Notes under the pieces: model-generated | Told to the model about the DNA's origin: nothing | Seen by the model: the letters and a program-made list of their open reading frames with translations, nothing else | Database searches by the model: none | Assembly (NCBI GenBank): GCA_937890835.1 | Contig: CALADF010000049.1 | Coordinates: forward strand, 1-64,000 | DNA: 64,000 bases | Direction of reading: 5' to 3' | Origin: an uncultured bacterium | GTDB lineage: Bacteria > Actinomycetota > Coriobacteriia > Coriobacteriales > Eggerthellaceae | Shown: piece after piece, positions 60,182 to 64,000 of the stretch | Position numbering within the stretch: the stretch's first letter is position 1 | Layout: each line of letters opens with the position of its first letter | Program-made: the position numbers and the translations under genes

Positions 60182-60835
60182 TTAATCGTGATAGTAGTCG
60201 AGACGTTTCTCGACACGGTTCAAGATGAACTCAATGACCAGACAGAACACCCAATAGATGAGTGCCGCGATCACATAGGGGATCATCGACACCTCGCGCG
60301 CCGCAAGCGCTTTGGCCGCCGAGAACATCTCGGCGATGCCGAGGACGAAAGCGAGGGAGGTGTCCTTCACGAGCGTGATGATCTCGTTGCCCATGGCAGG
60401 CAGGATGCGCTTGAACACCTGAGGAAGCACGATCTTCATGAAGGTCTGGACGCGCGTGTAACCGAGCACGCTGGCCGCCTCGTACTGACCGCGCGGGATG
60501 GACTGGATGCCGCTGCGGTAGATCTCGCCGAAGTACGCAGCATAGTTGAGGACGAAGCCCACCGCGCACGCGGTGAACTTCCAATCAGCGCCCATTTGCA
60601 TGCCGAACAGGTAATACGGCCCGAACATGATGGCCATCAACTGCAGCATGAGCGGCGTACCGCGCAACACCGAGATGTAGAACTGCGCGAGCAAAGACAA
60701 CGGCTTGAATTTGCTCATGCGCGCGAGCGCGACGACCACGCCGAGCGGCAGCGACCCGACCAACGTGATCGCGAAGATTGCCGCAGACAGCGCGAAACCG
60801 TCCATGAGCAACCCCATCAGCACGGAAAAATCCAC
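60182..60835 (-). CDS. Amino-acid ABC transporter permease (GlnP type)
   Basis: A 217-residue inner-membrane permease of the HisMQ/GlnP family with about five helices. The ATPase-docking EAA loop is visible (QYEAASVLGYTRVQTFMKIVLPQVFKRILP), preceded by FYISVLRGTPLMLQL and FGEIYRSGIQSIP. I chose GTG 60835 because AAGGGG lies five bases upstream and the product has the standard length. An ATG at 60853 would add six residues with a poorer ribosome site. The frame stays open far upstream but that part is not coding. Confidence 0.9.
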   Translation of the reverse strand: MDFSVLMGLLMDGFALSAAIFAITLVGSLPLGVVVALARMSKFKPLSLLAQFYISVLRGTPLMLQLMAIMFGPYYLFGMQMGADWKFTACAVGFVLNYAAYFGEIYRSGIQSIPRGQYEAASVLGYTRVQTFMKIVLPQVFKRILPAMGNEIITLVKDTSLAFVLGIAEMFSAAKALAAREVSMIPYVIAALIYWVFCLVIEFILNRVEKRLDYYHD

Positions 60836-60976
60836 GGAGACCCCTTCTCTCATTCGACTTTGCCTTGGCGGAAAAACCGTCATCGACGATGCTTCCGCCA
60901 GGACAACCCTTCCCACTCTCTCAGAGCCCGTTAAAGCACGTGTCGGGTGAAGGCCTCGGTTCCACCCGCTCGCTTT

Positions 60977-61012
60977 CTCGCCTTCGTCACGACCTCGCGT
61001 GACGAAGGCGAG
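60977..61012 (-). other. Strong intercistronic hairpin between binding-protein and permease genes
   Basis: CTCGCCTTCGTCACG (60977-60991) pairs perfectly with CGTGACGAAGGCGAG (60998-61012). The 15-bp stem has no T-run, so it is more likely a 3'-protecting hairpin that keeps the binding-protein mRNA more abundant than the permease and ATPase mRNA. The rest of the 359-base gap holds no gene. Confidence 0.55.
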
Positions 61013-61194
61013 CCCGCGCGCAACCTGGCGCGCACCTGAGCAAAGTTGCGGCAGAGGCGCGAATGCCCTGCCGCTGCCCTTATTGCGCTCGCCCGCTTGC
61101 GCCCGTCGCAAGACCGTCGCCTTCGCGACAGCCCTACACGACGAAAGCGGGCCCACCCCACGGCGCCACGTTACGCAGCGCCGATGATCATATC

Positions 61195-62040
61195 TTATTT
61201 CAGCACCCAGTTGTCGAAGGACAGGCCGTACTCAGCGTACTTCTCGCACAGCTTCTCGACGGTCCCGTCCGCGTACATCTCCTTGAGCGTCGCAGTCACC
61301 TTCTCGGCGGTGGCGGTGTCACCCTTCTTGAAGCCGATCGCGTAGCGCTCGGAGCTCAACGGCTCGGAAAGCTGCACGTAAGCGTCGGGCTTAGCGGCCA
61401 TCTGGTAGGCGGCGATGGACAAATCGCACGCAACCGCGTCGACCATGCCGCTCTCGAGCTGCATGAACGCATTGTTGTAGTCGCTGATGGTCTGGGGGGC
61501 TCCCGTCGCGAACGTAGCGGCCAAATCAGCACGGCCCTCGGGATCCTCAAGCACGTCAAGCGCAGCGGAGTCGACCTGCGTGATGACGTTCTTGCCCGCA
61601 AGTCCCTCGAGCGAATCGATGCCCGAACCCTTCTTCACGACGATGACCTGCTCGTTGAGCATGTAAGGCTCGGAGAAGGTGTAGTCGTCCTCACGGCCTT
61701 CCATGGTGAAACCGTTCCAAATGCAGTTGATGGAACCTTGGTTGAGAAGCGCGTCCTTCGCATCCCAGTCGATGGCCTGCAGCTCGAGATCCCAGCCGTT
61801 GCGCTCGGCGACTTCTGCGGCCAAATCGAGATCGAAGCCGGTCTCCTTGCCGTCATCACCGATGAAGCCATAGGGCGGATACGCGTTGTCGAAGCCGACG
61901 ATGAGCTTGGTCATCTCGGTGGATTCAGCCGAGCTCGCCTGAGAGCTCGACGACGAGCCGGAGCTCGAGCAGCCCGCCAGAAGCATGACGCCCAAGCTCA
62001 GGGCGACCGCTGCGGCGGCAAGCGCCTTGATCTTCTTCAT
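61195..62040 (-). CDS. Amino-acid ABC transporter substrate-binding lipoprotein
   Basis: A 281-residue family 3 extracellular solute-binding protein. The signal peptide ends in the lipobox LLAGC, and Cys becomes the lipidated N-terminus, followed by a Ser-rich linker. The mature domain starts LIVGFDNAYPPYGFIGDDGKETGFDLDLAAEVAERNGW, the classical polar amino-acid-binding pattern. FTMEGREDDYTFSEPYM and VACDLSIAAYQM are further matches. GGAGG precedes the ATG. The ligand cannot be read from sequence. It is transcribed from a good promoter at 62130-62157. Confidence 0.93.
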   Translation of the reverse strand: MKKIKALAAAAVALSLGVMLLAGCSSSGSSSSSQASSAESTEMTKLIVGFDNAYPPYGFIGDDGKETGFDLDLAAEVAERNGWDLELQAIDWDAKDALLNQGSINCIWNGFTMEGREDDYTFSEPYMLNEQVIVVKKGSGIDSLEGLAGKNVITQVDSAALDVLEDPEGRADLAATFATGAPQTISDYNNAFMQLESGMVDAVACDLSIAAYQMAAKPDAYVQLSEPLSSERYAIGFKKGDTATAEKVTATLKEMYADGTVEKLCEKYAEYGLSFDNWVLK

Positions 62041-62129
62041 GATGGGACCTCCTGGTTCTCTTCTTCCCCGATCGGGTAGTGCGCTTTACGCTCCACCACA
62101 TTACCACTCTACCGTAATAAAGTGCTTGC

Positions 62130-62157
62130 AGTATAGCATAGCGACCTTGCCTGTAAA
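62130..62157 (-). promoter_or_regulatory. Promoter of the amino-acid ABC operon
   Basis: On the minus strand TTTACA (-35, 62157-62152), a 16-base spacer and TATACT (-10, 62135-62130) with the extended TGC element directly upstream. It lies about 90 bases before the binding-protein start. Confidence 0.7.
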
Positions 62158-62313
62158 CACCCCGGGGCAAACGGCGGCCGCGCTTCCGGCAAACGGCAAC
62201 GCCGGGTCGCGAGAGGCAACGACTCGGGCAATTCAACCTCAACCGCATGAAGAAGACGAACCAGGCCGGGCAACGCCGCCGCTCGCTTTCCGAGCAACGC
62301 GACGCGAAGCCGC

Positions 62314-62354
62314 CGGAAACGCCCGGCTCTTCATCGGCGAGGCGGGCGTTTCCG
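62314..62354 (-). terminator. Hairpin directly after the Fe-S protein gene
   Basis: CGGAAACGCCCG (62314-62325) and CGGGCGTTTCCG (62343-62354) form a perfect 12-bp stem starting three bases beyond the stop codon. No T-run follows, so it may be a weak or Rho-assisted terminator. Confidence 0.5.
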
Positions 62355-62356
62355 CG

Positions 62357-63595
62357 CTACTTCTTCGGCTTGTTGCGCGTAAAGAGGAAGTTTCCCTTCT
62401 TCGGACGGGGAATCTCGATGAGTTTCGGCTCGAAATCGAACAGCTCCGCGCACGCGACGTGCGACGAAAGCGTCACGCTGCCCCGCAGGCACACGTCGAC
62501 GCACAGCCCGCATTGGGTGCAATCGGAAACCTGAAACTCAAGGTAGCGTGATTCGGCGTCGTCGGGCTCATCGGTCGTGGAGTATTTGAGCGCGGCCGTC
62601 GGGCAGAACATGACGCACATGCCGCAACCCGAGCAATCCGCAGGATCGATTTCAATCGAGCCGAACAAACGCGTATCGATGGTCTCCTCGGCAAGAGCGA
62701 CGGGAAACGCTCCCGTGTCCTCGGGGACCGGCGTGCCGGCCTCTGTCTCCGCATCCGCACGCCGCTGCGCGATCTTCCACAACTCATCGAGGAGAAAGAG
62801 GTTGCGCTCCGGCTGAAAGGTCGGCAGCTTCCCGCTTTTCCCCGCCCCGAGCCGCTCGCGCAGAGTGAGAAGCTTGCGCTGCTTGCTCTGATGGAGCGCG
62901 TCGTCGATGGCCTTTTCCGCCGCGGTAACCGCGACGTTTCGCGCAATGCCCGACGCCTGACTGAAAAACCCGCGTCGCGCCGCGCCGATGACCTTGCGCT
63001 CGTCCTCGGCGAGCACCTCACGCGGAAACTCCGAACAGCGCGTGACGATGGCACTCGCGCCGATCATCTCGAACAGGCGAACAGCGCTCTCCACGGTTTC
63101 GTCGACCGCAGCGGAAACCGCCCCGTACTTGCACGTCGTGCAATCGCCGTCGACGAGCACGATGTCCTCGACCCCCATGCCGGCAAGCGCCACGATCATA
63201 CGTTCGTCGACACGGCCGAGGCACGGCACCGTGGCGAACTTCTCGGGGTCGCCGAGACGGCGCGACGCCATGCGCGCGCAGGACACGACCGCCATGCTCT
63301 TCGCACCGCGCACCGCAGCGAGCAACGACGACACGAGGTCCTCGTCCATCGGATCAAGCGAGACGAGGGCGGACGTGGGGCAAACCGCCACGCACGCACC
63401 GCAGCCGACGCACGCGCCGGCATCAACCGTTATCTTGTTCTGACTGACCTCGATGGCGGACGCGATGCATACCTGCGCGCACTTCAGACACGATGCGTTC
63501 CTGTTGCGCACCGCGACGCAGCGGTCTTCCACGGGCACGACCGACTTACTGCGCAGAAGCTCGGCCATCTCCATGACGTCGTTGATCGTGGGCAT
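62357..63595 (-). CDS. Polyferredoxin-like 4Fe-4S protein
   Basis: A 412-residue iron-sulfur protein. Cysteine clusters are visible at the N-terminus (CLKCAQVC, then CVGCGACVAVCP at residues about 36-72), a lone CTTC pair in the middle (about 150), and two [4Fe-4S] ferredoxin motifs near the C-terminus (CSGCGMCVMFCP and CTQCGLCVDVC). The middle part (ESAVRLFEMIGASAIVTRC...) lacks a named domain. It is cytoplasmic, with no signal peptide. The gene follows the mobA-like gene with zero spacing (TAG directly followed by ATG), so it probably acts with a molybdenum enzyme as an electron-transfer or assembly protein. The exact partner is outside the window. Confidence 0.82.
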   Translation of the reverse strand: MPTINDVMEMAELLRSKSVVPVEDRCVAVRNRNASCLKCAQVCIASAIEVSQNKITVDAGACVGCGACVAVCPTSALVSLDPMDEDLVSSLLAAVRGAKSMAVVSCARMASRRLGDPEKFATVPCLGRVDERMIVALAGMGVEDIVLVDGDCTTCKYGAVSAAVDETVESAVRLFEMIGASAIVTRCSEFPREVLAEDERKVIGAARRGFFSQASGIARNVAVTAAEKAIDDALHQSKQRKLLTLRERLGAGKSGKLPTFQPERNLFLLDELWKIAQRRADAETEAGTPVPEDTGAFPVALAEETIDTRLFGSIEIDPADCSGCGMCVMFCPTAALKYSTTDEPDDAESRYLEFQVSDCTQCGLCVDVCLRGSVTLSSHVACAELFDFEPKLIEIPRPKKGNFLFTRNKPKK

Positions 63596-64000
63596 CTAAT
63601 CCCCCATGCAGAAATCTTCGATACGCTGAAGCTCCTCCGGCGTGTTCGCGTTGACGAAACAGCCGCCGCGCGGCTCCGCCTCGAGAACACGTTCCTGCGG
63701 AAACTCCAGCACCTTCACCTCGGGATCGTCGAAGAACGACTGCGCTCGGCGCTCGCCACGATCGAGCGCACGACGCACGGCGGGAAGACACCCGCTGCGA
63801 CGGTACAGGGCGTGGAACGGCTCGAAACCGTGATTGTTCACCGGCACGACCACGTCCGCGCCCGACTTCGCCATCTCAAGCGACTCGGCGACCACCAAGC
63901 TCGCGCTCGCCAGCACCATGTCGCACGCCACCACGGCGACGTAAGGGTTGCGAGCCGACTGGATGGCGGTGTAGAGGCCGGGCAACGCGCCACGGAAATC
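63596..64000 (-). CDS. mobA: MobA-like molybdenum cofactor guanylyltransferase (3' part)
   Basis: The last 135 codons of a reading frame that continues past the window end. The visible part contains PYVAVVACDMVLASASLV (the nucleotide-sugar-type ACDM metal motif), VPVNNHGFEPFHALYRRSG and the C-terminal GGCFVNANTPEEL, all hallmarks of MobA, which attaches GMP to molybdopterin. The N-terminal G-G-x-S-x-R-M-G loop lies beyond the window, so this is partial. Its stop codon touches the start codon of the Fe-S gene, indicating one operon. Confidence 0.8.
   Translation of the reverse strand, partial: DFRGALPGLYTAIQSARNPYVAVVACDMVLASASLVVAESLEMAKSGADVVVPVNNHGFEPFHALYRRSGCLPAVRRALDRGERRAQSFFDDPEVKVLEFPQERVLEAEPRGGCFVNANTPEELQRIEDFCMGD

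Overview
The window looks like chromosome from a high-GC anaerobic actinobacterium of the Coriobacteriia, most likely family Eggerthellaceae. Three things support this: GC-rich codon use in the core genes, a membrane-embedded LuxR-type regulator beside MFS transporters and an amidohydrolase (a frequent Eggerthellaceae arrangement), and a VaFE/SpaA surface protein with a sortase. The genus cannot be fixed from the sequence alone. I saw no rRNA, tRNA, CRISPR array, insertion sequence or prophage.

Layout. 1-1531: tail of a probable UroD-like methyltransferase gene and an MFS transporter. 1648-3236: a HipBA toxin-antitoxin pair with three palindromic operators. 3272-5509: purine synthesis using a stand-alone AICAR formyltransferase and a PurO-type IMP cyclohydrolase, preceded by a ZTP (pfl) riboswitch. 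5614-9125: a zinc-ribbon / TPM / SPFH envelope module. 9232-12040: an XdhC-like protein, then purM-purN. 12170-13929: a class B-like sortase with a very long N-terminal tail, and a 39-residue membrane protein. 14032-19682: a polyphosphate cluster (PPK2-type phosphotransferase diverging from ppx-ppk1). 19878-21814: glmM and hisE. 22037-30104: rpoBC with its promoter and terminator. 30386-36344: membrane proteins, a NYN-domain protein, rlmB, an UbiB-type kinase and a phasin-like protein.

36634-57081 holds the genes of the widespread pyrH-frr-uppS-cdsA-dxr-rseP-ispG-proS order. All are on the minus strand and in order, but they are broken twice. A regulator/MFS/amidohydrolase/MFS island lies between frr and uppS (49416-55620). 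A 1508-residue surface protein on the opposite strand lies between dxr and rseP (41268-45794). The upstream segments now have their own terminators. 57285-62157: an HtrA-type protease and an amino-acid ABC importer. 62314-64000: a polyferredoxin-like Fe-S protein and a truncated mobA-like gene.

Most notable observations. (1) The RpoC C-terminus carries a segment that aligns without gaps to the C-terminal domain of the RNA polymerase alpha subunit and keeps its main DNA-contact residues. (2) The RseP-like protease appears to lack PDZ domains and instead carries a predicted winged-helix insert. (3) The pyrH...proS gene order is interrupted twice. (4) A ZTP riboswitch controls an archaeal-type purO. 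(5) The hip locus has an evenly spaced triple operator. (6) PPK1 has a long phasin-like/basic tail.

All start sites were chosen by eye from ribosome-binding sites and gene overlaps. Family assignments rest on recognised motifs, not on database searches.
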